From positions 370,685 through 434,684 of the forward strand of contig NZ_KB890765.1 in NCBI RefSeq assembly GCF_000373265.1: a stretch of DNA of 64,000 bases, written 5' to 3'. Origin of the DNA: Pontibacter roseus DSM 17521. Its GTDB lineage: Bacteria; Bacteroidota; Bacteroidia; Cytophagales; Hymenobacteraceae. This document shows positions 43,696 to 51,921 of the stretch, piece after piece (the stretch's first letter is position 1; each line of letters opens with the position of its first letter). A model generated the notes under the pieces. It ran no database searches, was not told where the DNA came from, and saw only the letters and a list, made by a program, of their open reading frames with translations. Both the position numbers and the translations under genes were made by a program.

Positions 43696-44203
43696 TCTCT
43701 TGGCTGCAGCCGTTAAGGATGCCCCTGTGCTATACCCACCCCAGCCCCTCCGAGGAGGGGGGTGTTTCTCCACCTGTCATTCCGACGAAAGGAGGAATCT
43801 CACACCCTGTTGGCTGCGAATCCAGCGCCATCGCAGATGCGGCTTTTGTGAGGGCAACAAGGGAACAGAGGGAACGCCAGGTGCAGACCGGGTGGCAGGC
43901 TTCACCGCCGGTCCCCGCTGCGCTTGCACCGTCGGTGGGTAGGGTAACAGATTCCTCCTTTCGTCGGAATGACAGAATGGGTAGGGGGATGACAGTGGAG
44001 CCATCCAGGCCTAGGAATAGCCGTTAGGTATAGCAAGACCTATTTACAACTGTAGCCACAGAGCAACGGCCGGAGCCAGGTGCACCTTTCGGCGCTCTAC
44101 TGTCTTAGCGTTCAGCGAGTTTGGAGCGCCTTGATTCTTTTGCTTACTTTTTGTGTCAGGACAAAAAGTGAGGCCTGCCCGGCCAGGGCAAGCTATGAAA
44201 AAA
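43696..44203 (+). repeat. Composite intergenic repeat, copy 3 (modules C-A-B)
   Basis: The gene-free spacer 43512-44273 holds the third composite copy, in the same orientation as copy 2. Module C (about 43696-43765) has CTTGGCTGCAGCCG and CACCCCAGCCCCTCC, module A is 43775-43974, and module B is about 44075-44203 with GCGCCTTGATTCTTTTGC. The module B hairpin has arms ACTTTTTGT and ACAAAAAGT, so three stem positions differ from copy 2 on both arms while pairing is kept. Distances between modules are close to those in copy 2. Confidence 0.87.
43775..43974 (+). repeat. Module A inverted-repeat element, copy 3
   Basis: This 200-bp element has perfect 26-bp terminal inverted repeats (43775-43800 and 43949-43974). 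The internal GC-rich hairpin is weakened here by a change to CCGTCGGTGG on one side. It lies in the same orientation as copy 2. Confidence 0.9.
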
Positions 44204-44273
44204 TTCAGCGGGCAAAGAGCAAGAACAGCTACTCAGAAGCACCAAACAAAAGACACTACATTAGCCTAAGTCC

Positions 44274-45212
44274 TTACTTCGCTCTCTTCAAGTATTGATG
44301 CAACTCCGAATCAGTAGAGAGCACAACAGTCGTCTTGCTATCGAAAGAATTCTCCAGTGCTTCCATGGAGCGGAGGAAACTGTATAGTTCCCGCGCCTGC
44401 GCGTTTCGGTTGTAGGCGGAAGCATAGATAGAAGTGGCCTGGGCATCGGCCTTACCGCGTATCTTCTCTGATTCACGGGTCGCCTCCGACTGAATCTGGG
44501 CCAGGTCGCGCTCTTTATTGCCCTGTATCTTGCGGGCTTCTCCTTGCCCCTCGGAGCGGAACTGGTCTGCAATCCTGTTACGCTCACTCTTCATTCGGTC
44601 GTATACCCGGTCCCGCACTTCGTCCACATAGTTCATGCGCTTGAAACGAAAATCCAAGATTCTGACGCCCAAGTCGGCAGTCCGTTCGTTTGCCCGCTTC
44701 AGGATGAGTGCCTCTATTTTGTCACGTCCCACGGAGATGTTGTCTAGGTTCTCGAGGTCCTCCATGATTTCATCTGACACCACAGGTTCGCGGTTGGTGG
44801 ACCGCACGATGTCGAGCAGGTCGTGGCTGGCGATGGCGTTGCGCGTCTCGCCGTCCAGAATGTCGTCGAGCCGTGATTGGCCTGAGCGCTCGTCCCGCAG
44901 ACGGATGAAGAACTGCAAGGGGTTAGTGATTTGCCAGCGGGCGTAGGTGTCCACGAAGATGAATTTCTTATCTTTGGTAGGGACCTGATTCGCATCGCCA
45001 TCCCAGGCCAGGTAGCGCTTGTCGAAGAACTGCACTTTCTGGATGATGGGAATCTTGTAGTGCAGCCCCGGCTCGGTGCGTGGCTGCCCGACCGGCTTTC
45101 CGAATTGCGTGACGATGGCCTGCTGCGTCTCGTCGAGCACGAAGATGCTGGTGAACGCCAGCGTCAGGAGCAGGACGGCGGCCAGGAGCGAGAGTATGTT
45201 TCGGGTGTTCAT
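44274..45212 (-). CDS. hflC: Membrane protease modulator HflC
   Basis: HflC is an SPFH/prohibitin-family membrane protein that with HflK forms a large cage around FtsH and limits its proteolysis. The 312-residue protein has an N-terminal membrane anchor (residues about 7-26) and the SPFH domain (DETQQAIVTQFGKPVGQPRTEPGLHYKIPIIQKVQFFDKRYLAWDG). A long helical C-terminal region (ERNRIADQFRSEGQGEARKIQGNKERDLAQIQSEA) is of the coiled-coil type. It starts 2 bp after the hflK stop, so they form one operon. The stop is at 44274, just past the composite repeat. Confidence 0.95.
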   Translation of the reverse strand: MNTRNILSLLAAVLLLTLAFTSIFVLDETQQAIVTQFGKPVGQPRTEPGLHYKIPIIQKVQFFDKRYLAWDGDANQVPTKDKKFIFVDTYARWQITNPLQFFIRLRDERSGQSRLDDILDGETRNAIASHDLLDIVRSTNREPVVSDEIMEDLENLDNISVGRDKIEALILKRANERTADLGVRILDFRFKRMNYVDEVRDRVYDRMKSERNRIADQFRSEGQGEARKIQGNKERDLAQIQSEATRESEKIRGKADAQATSIYASAYNRNAQARELYSFLRSMEALENSFDSKTTVVLSTDSELHQYLKRAK

Positions 45213-45214
45213 GG

Positions 45215-46186
45215 CTACTTCTTTTCAGGCTGGTTCAGGTTTAACAAAGGGAGCACATTGTTCCCCCGCTCATCCACAATGACTTTGTCGCCGACTTTGG
45301 GCAGAATCCGTTCCATGGTTTCCAGGTATAGGCGCTTCTTGGTCACCTCCGGCGCTTTTACATACTCTTCAAAGAGAGAACTAAAGCGAGCCGCCTCACC
45401 CGTGGCCACATTGACGCGCGTCAGGGCATAAGCCTCGGCTAGCTGTATGGTCTCATCGGCCTCGCCGCGCGCACGCGGTATAATGCGGTTGTACTCAGAC
45501 TCCGCCTGGTTGATGAGTGTTTCGCGTTCCTGCTGCGCCTGGTTCACGGCGTTGAAAGAAGGCTTGACAGGCTCGGGTGGGTTCACATCCTGCAGCACCA
45601 CCTGGTCTATCCGGATGCCGTTCTCGTACTCGTCGCACATGCGCTGCAGCAGCACCTCCACACTGGTGGCCACTTCCTGGCGGCCCACGGTGAGCACCTC
45701 GTTCACAGTGCGGTCGCCCACCACCTTCCGAACCGCCGACTCCGACATATCGCGCAAAGCCTTCTCTGCGTCCCGTACCCGGAACAGGTAATTATAGGAG
45801 TCCACGATGCGGTACTGCACCACCCATTCCACGTTGGCCAGGTTCAGGTCGCCGGTCAGCATCAGCGACTCATCCACGAAGTTACTCTCCGAGTACTGTG
45901 TGTTGTCGCCAGAGGCCACAGTACGGAACCCAAACTCCTGTTTCAGTTGTCGCTGCACCGGAATCTTCTTCATCTCCTCTATGCCAAAAGGCAAGATGAA
46001 GCTAAGTCCGGGCTCTACGGTGCGGTCATAATGGCCCACGTATAGGACCACGCCTTCTTCTTCGGGGCCTACTGTTTTCACAGATGTGAGGAGAAGAATG
46101 AGCAGCACCAATCCAAGTAGGATTTTGCGGAAGTGCTTGCTGAACAGGAACATGTAGTATTGCAGGCGGTAGTTGGGTTCTGCCAT
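45215..46186 (-). CDS. hflK: FtsH protease activity modulator HflK
   Basis: The partner of HflC. This 323-residue protein has a short cytosolic N-terminus, a transmembrane helix at about residues 20-40 (ILLGLVLLILLLTSVKTVG), the SPFH domain (GPEEEGVVLYVGHYDRTVEPGLSFILPFGIE) and a helical C-terminal part (QAQQERETLINQAESEYNRIIPRARGEADETIQLAEAYA). It lacks the long Gly/Pro-rich N-terminal extension of the E. coli protein. It is first in the hflK-hflC pair. The upstream spacer 46187-46260 is AT-rich and presumably holds the promoter. Confidence 0.95.
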   Translation of the reverse strand: MAEPNYRLQYYMFLFSKHFRKILLGLVLLILLLTSVKTVGPEEEGVVLYVGHYDRTVEPGLSFILPFGIEEMKKIPVQRQLKQEFGFRTVASGDNTQYSESNFVDESLMLTGDLNLANVEWVVQYRIVDSYNYLFRVRDAEKALRDMSESAVRKVVGDRTVNEVLTVGRQEVATSVEVLLQRMCDEYENGIRIDQVVLQDVNPPEPVKPSFNAVNQAQQERETLINQAESEYNRIIPRARGEADETIQLAEAYALTRVNVATGEAARFSSLFEEYVKAPEVTKKRLYLETMERILPKVGDKVIVDERGNNVLPLLNLNQPEKK

Positions 46187-46405
46187 GGGCGCGGGGCATA
46201 GTTTTTATACCTTCAATATAGTATAAAATTTTCAGAAATTATAACAAGGCCACCTGTGCACAGAGGGCCACATGTACTATGTCCCGGCTGCCGGAATGTC
46301 TTTTATTGTGTAATGCTCGTAAAGGGAAAATATTGTAACCCGCTGGCTGCTATGGCAGAGCGTGAATTGCGGGCAGAGATTCCATCACATCAAACCGACA
46401 GACCT

Positions 46406-47020
46406 ATGAAATTCACATTTGCTCTTTTCGTACTGTTTCTTTGCGGGTACAACGCACAAGCACAGATAACCGTGCCTTCAACAGACCGGCAGATAAAAGG
46501 GGCCGTGCTGGCTGCTCCGGTTGACCAGCGGGCTGCGGCCACAGTGCTAGGCTATAACCAGAAAGGGGAGTTAGTGACTTTGCGCAAAGGCAGCAACGAG
46601 CTCGTTTGCCTGGCAGATGACCCTAGCCAAGAGGGCTTTTCCGTGTCCTGCTATCACCGCGATTTGGAGCCGTTCATGGCACGCGGGCGGGAGCTACGAA
46701 AGGCTGGGAAGAGCACCAAGGAGATATTTGACACCAGAGAAAAAGAAGCCAAGAGCGGTACCCTGAAAATGCCCAAGCAACCGACTTCCCTGTTTGTATA
46801 TGCTGCCATGGATGAGGATGTGGACAAGGCAACAGGGGAAGTGAAAAACGGCTACCTGCGCTACGTAGTGTACATCCCTTACGCTACTGCCGAGAGCACA
46901 GGCCTGCCGCTAAAGCCGGACGAAGGTTCGGTGGCCATGCCTTGGTTGATGCACCCGGGCACCCATGGCGCCCACATCATGATCAGCCCGCCCCGTGAAA
47001 AGAAGGAGGGAGGAAAATAA
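46406..47020 (+). CDS. Secreted protein of unknown function
   Basis: This 204-residue protein has a signal peptide (1-20, ending GYNAQAQ). The mature part has the look of one folded domain: VLGYNQKGELVTLRKGSNELVCLADDP, FSVSCYHRDLEPFMARGRELRKAG, LFVYAAMDEDVDKATGEVKNGYLRYVVYIPY and AMPWLMHPGTHGAHIMISPP. Two cysteines (LVCLAD and VSCYH) could form a disulfide. The ATG at 46406 is preceded by 50 residues of open frame that lack a signal peptide and are unlikely to be translated. I do not recognise the family. It is monocistronic with a very long hairpin directly at its stop codon. Confidence 0.78.
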   Translation: MKFTFALFVLFLCGYNAQAQITVPSTDRQIKGAVLAAPVDQRAAATVLGYNQKGELVTLRKGSNELVCLADDPSQEGFSVSCYHRDLEPFMARGRELRKAGKSTKEIFDTREKEAKSGTLKMPKQPTSLFVYAAMDEDVDKATGEVKNGYLRYVVYIPYATAESTGLPLKPDEGSVAMPWLMHPGTHGAHIMISPPREKKEGGK

Positions 47021-47068
47021 TAGAAAACGAAAAGCGCAGGAGCTATACCTGCGCTTTTCGTTTTCTAT
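47020..47068. terminator. Perfect 21-bp hairpin between convergent genes
   Basis: Arms 47020-47040 and 47048-47068 are perfectly complementary around a 7-base loop (AGCTATA). The first arm begins at the last base of the stop codon of the upstream gene. The loop plus right arm contains CTATACCTG. The A/T ends give a U-run in both directions, and the convergent oxidoreductase gene ends at 47117. Confidence 0.85.
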
Positions 47069-47116
47069 GTTATTTGGAATGCTGGCAATGGTAACCGAAG
47101 CAAATAATCTGACATG

Positions 47117-48151
47117 TTAGCTTTTCACGACTTCTTTGCAAGCTTCTGCCAGTAGTTCATAAGAGTATTGTCTAGCGGATGGGTCGTAGATGCCGGTGGT
47201 CACCATAATCTCGTCCACCTGGGTCTCATTCAGAAAGCCCTGCAATTCTGCCCGGATGGTTCTTTGGCTGCCGATGAATGAATAACGTAGCATCTGCTGC
47301 ACCGCGAACTTCTCAGACCTATCCCATATCCCCTCCATGTCATCGACTGGGGGTTGCATGGGTAATGCTTTTCCTCTAATCACGTTCAGAAAAGAGTTGT
47401 ATACCGTCGTGGCCAAACGCTCAGCTTCTTCGTCTGTGTCAGCCGCCACCACGTTCACGCAAGCCATGGCGTAGGGTTCTTTCAAGGTATCAGATGGGCG
47501 GAAGTTTTCACGGTATACCTTCAAGGCGACTTGAAGGGCGGCCGGAGCGAAGTGACTGGCGAAAGCGTAAGGCAAGCCCAGTATGGCAGCCAGCTGCGCC
47601 CCATAGGTGCTGGAGCCCAGCAGCCACACAGGTATGTCGAGGCCCTCGCCAGGTATGGCGCGCACGCGGGCGGTGCTGTTGGAGGCGCTCAGGTACTGCC
47701 GCAGCTCGGCCACATGGTTCGGGAAATCCTCCACGGAGCCTTGTAGGTCGCGGCGGAGCGCCATGGCCGTGACTTGGTCGGTCCCCGGCGCCCGCCCTAA
47801 TCCTAGGTCGATGCGGCCTGGGTAGAGCGACTCCAAGGTGCCAAACTGCTCGGCCACGATGAGGGGCGCGTGGTTGGGTAGCATAATACCGCCTGAGCCA
47901 ACGCGGATAGTCGAAGTGCCGCCGGCGATGTAGCCAATCAGCACGGCTGTGGCCGAACTAGCGATACCAGGCATGTTGTGGTGCTCAGCCATCCAGAAGC
48001 GGGTGTAGCCGAGCCGCTCCACGTGACGGGCCAGTTCCAGACTGTTGGCAAAGGAGTCGGCTATCGGTTTGCCATCCCGTATCGGCACCAGGTCGAGTAC
48101 GGACAGTTTTATATCACTAAGCTTTTTTCTGTTGCTTTCCATAGGTTGCAT
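47117..48151 (-). CDS. Luciferase-like (LLM class) flavin-dependent oxidoreductase
   Basis: This 344-residue protein is of the LLM group 1 type (YhbW/CmoJ-like annotation). It shows the N-terminal [10 protein letters not shown] strand, [82 protein letters not shown] and [26 protein letters not shown]. These motifs make the TIM-barrel FMN/substrate site. The true substrate is unknown. The start could be 48151 or the second Met at 48142. It lies upstream of nothing obvious and is separated from the DsbA gene by about 40 bp on the same strand. Confidence 0.92.
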   Translation of the reverse strand: MQPMESNRKKLSDIKLSVLDLVPIRDGKPIADSFANSLELARHVERLGYTRFWMAEHHNMPGIASSATAVLIGYIAGGTSTIRVGSGGIMLPNHAPLIVAEQFGTLESLYPGRIDLGLGRAPGTDQVTAMALRRDLQGSVEDFPNHVAELRQYLSASNSTARVRAIPGEGLDIPVWLLGSSTYGAQLAAILGLPYAFASHFAPAALQVALKVYRENFRPSDTLKEPYAMACVNVVAADTDEEAERLATTVYNSFLNVIRGKALPMQPPVDDMEGIWDRSEKFAVQQMLRYSFIGSQRTIRAELQGFLNETQVDEIMVTTGIYDPSARQYSYELLAEACKEVVKS

Positions 48152-48193
48152 TACGTTTGAAATAGGTACGAACAGGTATAGGAGAGGGCGAGA

Positions 48194-48895
48194 TTAGCAC
48201 ACGCCATCCACGCTGCAGCTGTTACCCTCGATGTCCAGTTTCTCGATGGCCGGAGCAACCTGCTGGAACACCTGCAGGAACGTTTCGGATGGCTGCGCGC
48301 CACTTACCAGGTACTTGTCGTTGATGATGAAGGCCGGAACGCCCGTGATGCCGGCCGTCTGCGCAAAGGCTTCCATTTCGCGCACTTCCTTTTTGCCTAC
48401 TTCGCCTTCAAAAAAGCCCTCTAGCTTCTCAGCAGGTATACCATGCGCTATACCTACCTGCTTGAGCAGTTCTGTATCGTTCATGTTGTTGCCCTCGGTA
48501 AAGTAGCTTTTGAACAGGGCATTGGATACCGCCTCCTGCACCCCGTACTGCTCGGCCAGCCAAATAAGGCGGTGCCCGTTGAAGGTGTTGTTCACCGTCA
48601 TGTCGTCGCTGAAATGGAAGTCAATCCCTTCGGCAGCGCCTGTTTCGGTCATGCGGCTGTCCATGGTTGGAATCTGCGCCAGCATCTGTTCGCCGTAATT
48701 GCCTTTGAAGTAATCCAGTCGGGTCATGCCTTCCTGCGGGATGTTGGGGTTCAGCTCGAAAGCCTTGAAATGGACATCCACCTCATACTTGTCCTCTACC
48801 TTTTGCAAGGCGTTCTGCAGGCGCTTCTCACCGATGTAGCACCAGGGGCAGTTGATGTCTGAAAAAATGTCAATCTTTATTTTCTGCTTGCTCAT
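48194..48895 (-). CDS. DsbA-family thiol oxidoreductase (FrnE-like)
   Basis: This 233-residue protein has a thioredoxin fold with the CPWC redox motif at C16-C19 (DINCPWCYIGEKRLQNAL), a helical insertion, and the cis-proline segment TGVPAFIINDKYLVSGAQP. There is no signal peptide, so it should work in the cytosol, as FrnE-type DsbA-like proteins do (predicted disulfide isomerases or polyketide-related oxidoreductases). Extra cysteines at the C-terminus (NSCSVDGVC) could be a second redox pair. It is on the same strand as the nitroreductase, 79 bp downstream of it, so co-transcription with this redox gene is plausible. Confidence 0.9.
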   Translation of the reverse strand: MSKQKIKIDIFSDINCPWCYIGEKRLQNALQKVEDKYEVDVHFKAFELNPNIPQEGMTRLDYFKGNYGEQMLAQIPTMDSRMTETGAAEGIDFHFSDDMTVNNTFNGHRLIWLAEQYGVQEAVSNALFKSYFTEGNNMNDTELLKQVGIAHGIPAEKLEGFFEGEVGKKEVREMEAFAQTAGITGVPAFIINDKYLVSGAQPSETFLQVFQQVAPAIEKLDIEGNSCSVDGVC

Positions 48896-48974
48896 GTCAT
48901 GGGTATTTAAAATGGAAGCCGTCAGGCACCTGTTTGTTGGATGCTTGACGGCTGTAGCCTTGTATATCTTACGG

Positions 48975-49604
48975 TTATGCCTCCAGAAAGAGTTTTTCTT
49001 TCTGCCTTCTCACCTTGGGCAGCTTCGCCAGCCAGTCGTTGTCGGCATCGCGGTAGCCGAGCGGCATCAGGGTCACGCTGCGCAGCCCTTTTTCCTTCAG
49101 GTTCAGCAGTTCGTCCAAAACGGCTGCATCGAATCCTTCCATCGGGGTGGCGTCTACGTGCTCAGCGGCGGCGGCTACCAGGGCGGTGCCAAAGGCGATG
49201 TAGGCCTGGCGGGCGGCCCAGTTGAAGTTCTGCTCCTGCGTGCGGCCGGCGGCCATCTGCAGCAGACTGTTCTTGAAGTCGGCCAGGGCCTCTGCCGGCA
49301 TATTACGCACCGAAGCCGTGTGCTGGATGAACTCCTCTATGTGCTCTGGTGTGACATTGTCCCAGGCGGCAAACACCAGCAGGTGCGAGCTTTCCTCAAT
49401 CTGCGCCTGGTTCATGGCAATTGGCCTGATTTGCTTCTTCAGTTCCTCGTCCTTAATCACCAGCACCGAGTAGGGCTGCAGGCCCATGGAGGAAGGGGCG
49501 AGGCGGATGGCCTCCAGGATGGTTTCTACTTTATCGGATGGCACACGCTGGCCATTCATTCGTTTGGACGCGTAGCGCCATTTCAGTGAGTCTAGGATAT
49601 TCAT
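48975..49604 (-). CDS. Nitroreductase-family NAD(P)H oxidoreductase
   Basis: This 209-residue FMN enzyme belongs to the NfsB/YdgI-like nitroreductase family: LKWRYASKRMNGQRVPSDKVETILEAIRLAPSSMGLQPYSVLVIKD at the N-terminus (the RYASKR and SSxGLQPY motifs bind FMN) and LGYRDADNDWLAKLPKVRRQKEKLF at the C-terminus. It can be expected to reduce quinones, nitro compounds or similar electrophiles. It diverges from an HxlR regulator across 116 bp that hold a palindrome, a classic arrangement for redox- or quinone-responsive control. Confidence 0.92.
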   Translation of the reverse strand: MNILDSLKWRYASKRMNGQRVPSDKVETILEAIRLAPSSMGLQPYSVLVIKDEELKKQIRPIAMNQAQIEESSHLLVFAAWDNVTPEHIEEFIQHTASVRNMPAEALADFKNSLLQMAAGRTQEQNFNWAARQAYIAFGTALVAAAAEHVDATPMEGFDAAVLDELLNLKEKGLRSVTLMPLGYRDADNDWLAKLPKVRRQKEKLFLEA

Positions 49605-49646
49605 GTCTATACAACAGTTAAACTTCTAGTAACGTTTCATAACTAG

Positions 49647-49661
49647 GTTACTTTTAGTAAC
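49647..49661. promoter_or_regulatory. Candidate HxlR operator palindrome
   Basis: GTTAC-TTTTA-GTAAC is a perfect 5-bp-arm palindrome in the 116-bp divergent region. Extra half-sites AGTAAC (49628-49633) and TTACT (49668-49672) lie at similar distances on each side. HxlR proteins such as YodB and HypR bind TTACT/AGTAA-type sites, so this is the likely operator of the adjacent regulator. Confidence 0.65.
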
Positions 49662-49683
49662 TCAAAATTACTGCGTATATTTG
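49653..49683 (+). promoter_or_regulatory. Bacteroidota-type promoter for the HxlR gene
   Basis: TATATTTG at 49676-49683 matches the TAnnTTTG -7 box. A TTTA at 49653-49656 lies 19 bp upstream, where the TTTG -33 box is expected. The -33 part falls inside the palindrome, so bound regulator would block its own promoter. Confidence 0.55.
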
Positions 49684-49720
49684 AGTCTGGCAAGAAGGCA
49701 CTCACCTAACACTTGGTATC

Positions 49721-50155
49721 ATGGCAGTAACTAATGTTGAGAATCAGCAGCTTAGGGTTCAGGAAAAGATAGCGGAAATTATGTGCGGCAAGGGGGAATC
49801 GGAGGAATGCTGCCCAGTGAAAGACATTTTAGCCCGTTTTGGCGACAAGTGGTCCATCTACACCATCCTGATGCTGGGCAAGCAGGAGAAGCTGCGTTTC
49901 AACGAGCTCAAAGCGCAAATCACGGGCGTATCCCAACGCATGCTCACAGTAACGCTCCGCTCTTTGGAGGAGGATGGCCTCGTGAGCAGAGCCGTATACC
50001 CTGAGATTCCGCCGCGGGTGGAATATAGTCTCACCCCATTGGGGAAGAGCCTGCTGCTACAGCTTCTGGCATTGGCGGACTGGGCCAAATTGAACATCAA
50101 CCAGATACTGGAGGCCCGGGAAAGGTATAGCAAAAAAACGCAGCCAATCAGTTAG
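49721..50155 (+). CDS. HxlR-family winged-helix transcriptional regulator
   Basis: This 144-residue regulator has the HxlR core: CPVKDILARFGDKWSIYTILMLGKQEKLRFNELKAQITGVSQRMLTVTLRSLEEDGLVSRAVYPEIPPRVEYSLTPLGKSLL. A cysteine pair precedes the core (EECCPVKD), and in several relatives this cysteine senses electrophiles or oxidants. Here an extra Cys lies near residue 18 (IMCGKG). It is divergent from the nitroreductase and probably controls both genes through the palindrome between them. The N-terminal 25 residues are a helical extension. Confidence 0.93.
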   Translation: MAVTNVENQQLRVQEKIAEIMCGKGESEECCPVKDILARFGDKWSIYTILMLGKQEKLRFNELKAQITGVSQRMLTVTLRSLEEDGLVSRAVYPEIPPRVEYSLTPLGKSLLLQLLALADWAKLNINQILEARERYSKKTQPIS

Positions 50156-50206
50156 CCTGCTTCTTTCTATCCGGAGTCCCGGCCTTGCAGCATGCGCAGG
50201 GTTTTC

Positions 50207-50680
50207 TCAGTTCCGCAGGGCCCGCAGGTATAGCTCCGCGCAGGCCAGTGCATCGGATAGGGCATCGTGGTGGTTTAGTTGGATTTTGTGTTCCCGGCAG
50301 AGGCTGGCCAAATCTTTCTTGTAGATTTTGAGGGTGCACTGCTGCTCATAAGTAGGCTGCTCCACACGGTAGTACTCCAAGGTATGGCGGAGGCAGCTGA
50401 AGTCGAAGGAGCCGTTGTGCGCCACCACCGTCTGATGCTGGATGTAGGGCTTCAACTCGCTCCACACGGCATCAAAGGTAGGGGCATGGCAGGTGTCCTG
50501 CGGCCGGATGCCATGTATTTCGGTATTGCGGTAGAAGTAAAAGTTGTCCGGCGGGCAGACCAGCTTGTTGATTTTCTGTGTTATCTGTCCATTCTCAATG
50601 CGGACCAGGCCTACCTGGCAGATGCTCCAGCGCTTGCCTTGCGCTGTTTCGAAATCAATGGCGGTAAAGGTATGAGGCAT
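50207..50680 (-). CDS. DnaQ-like 3'-5' exonuclease domain protein
   Basis: This 157-residue protein is a stand-alone DEDDh exonuclease domain: Exo I FTAIDFETAQG, Exo II VVAHNGSFDFSCL and Exo III NHHDALSDALACAEL carry the acidic metal ligands and the catalytic histidine. Relatives include DNA polymerase III epsilon and RNase T types; without partner domains the role in repair or RNA processing cannot be chosen. The ATG at 50680 gives the usual start; 50710 would add ten residues. There is no polymerase gene nearby. Confidence 0.9.
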   Translation of the reverse strand: MPHTFTAIDFETAQGKRWSICQVGLVRIENGQITQKINKLVCPPDNFYFYRNTEIHGIRPQDTCHAPTFDAVWSELKPYIQHQTVVAHNGSFDFSCLRHTLEYYRVEQPTYEQQCTLKIYKKDLASLCREHKIQLNHHDALSDALACAELYLRALRN

Positions 50681-50745
50681 AAAGGGGAATGCTGAATGGT
50701 GTTTTGGCAAAGGTACGATTTTAGCCTTTTCAGCATTACCGGATT

Positions 50746-51639
50746 TTAATCTCTTCCCTTCTTTAAGATGAGCACACTGTTGGCCACGGCGCGTTCACCT
50801 TCGTGGTCGTAAGCTTTGTTATCGCTGGGAAAGTTCACGATGCCGTTGGTGCCTCTGCCGTCAATCCATAGGGTGGTGGAGCCGCCGCCGTCCAGGTTGA
50901 GCGCCTCGGTGCAGCCGAGGGTCAGCATGAGTTGGGCCAGCTCCGCGTTCGTCATACCCTGTGCCTCTGCCGAGCGACCATCCACGGTGACCAGCAGGAG
51001 GTGGTTGTCTGAGGTGATGCCGATGGCCGTGCGCGGGTGCCGGTTGGTGTTAAACGCTTGAGGCACCATAGCCTCAACCTGGCCACCGAAGACCAGCAAG
51101 GGTCCCGATGACAGCAGTTCAGGTATAGCGGTGGTTTCCCAGCCTGCCTTCGGTTTCCGGATGATGGAGACTTTGCCTGCTACATCCACCGCGATGGCCG
51201 CGTTCTCCCGGTAGGCAGGAAGCTGTGGGGTAGAGGTCGCGTTGATTTGCCCGCCAGTCCGGAAGAAGTTCACAGAGCCTCCGTTCTTCACATCGAAGTA
51301 AGAGCCGTTTATGGCGGCCACAGCGCCCTGCTCCCTAGCGAAGTCGCTGGTTTTAATTCGTGTGGAGTCAGAATAGGCGAACCTTACCTGTATACCTGCT
51401 TTGCGCAGGTTGATATCTAGCATGTTGATGCTCTGGCGAGACGCGAACAACCCGTTGCCGTGGTAGTATTTCCAGCGCATGCCCCGCCCCACCTTTTCCG
51501 TCTGCCAATGTTTCTTCCTGAGCGCCTGTTCTATATTGGTCTCCTGCGCTATACCTGGTGATTGGGCAAGCACAGGTGTTGGTTGGGCGGCCGTTAGCAG
51601 CAGGTTGAAGAGAAAGGGGAGCAGGAACAGCTTTTTCAT
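50746..51639 (-). CDS. Secreted phosphodiester glycosidase (NAGPA domain) protein
   Basis: This 297-residue protein has a signal peptide (ending near residue 26, VLAQ). The NAGPA domain shows FAREQGAVAAINGSYFDVKNGGSVNFF, SSGPLLVFGG, HPRTAIGITSDNHLLLVTVDGRS and ALNLDGGGSTTLWIDG. The family includes the human GlcNAc-1-phosphodiester alpha-N-acetylglucosaminidase; bacterial members are thought to cut sugar-phosphodiester bonds in cell-wall or exopolysaccharide material. The substrate is unknown. The ATG at 51639 was chosen because the signal peptide begins there; 47 upstream residues are not convincing. It follows the exonuclease start by about 65 bp on the same strand. Confidence 0.9.
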   Translation of the reverse strand: MKKLFLLPFLFNLLLTAAQPTPVLAQSPGIAQETNIEQALRKKHWQTEKVGRGMRWKYYHGNGLFASRQSINMLDINLRKAGIQVRFAYSDSTRIKTSDFAREQGAVAAINGSYFDVKNGGSVNFFRTGGQINATSTPQLPAYRENAAIAVDVAGKVSIIRKPKAGWETTAIPELLSSGPLLVFGGQVEAMVPQAFNTNRHPRTAIGITSDNHLLLVTVDGRSAEAQGMTNAELAQLMLTLGCTEALNLDGGGSTTLWIDGRGTNGIVNFPSDNKAYDHEGERAVANSVLILKKGRD

Positions 51640-51871
51640 GACCAGAGTACTGTGTGCGGAGGTATAGGGTGAAGCTAATATAGAAAGAAGGAGCGGGTTA
51701 TGAAACAGTACAGTTGTTACACTTCGAATCCAAAAGAACTTTAAAAAGTGATGGCTGCTGCCTATACCTATTACGGCCATCGAAAGACTGCAGGAGCCAG
51801 CCGCGCCTGGGGATGGAGCAAGGTCGCTGCAGACAGCAAGTTATTTACCTGCTGGAACACCTTTTAACTAA

Positions 51872-51900
51872 AGAATCCTTCTGCTGGGGAGAAGGATTCT
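51872..51900 (-). terminator. Terminator of the universal stress protein gene
   Basis: An 11-bp stem (51872-51882 with 51890-51900) with a 7-base loop lies about 20 bp past the minus-strand gene, followed by TTTAGTT on that strand. An overlapping GGGTATAGGTATAGC sits between gene and hairpin. Confidence 0.75.
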
Positions 51901-51921
51901 GGGTATAGGTATAGCTAGCGT

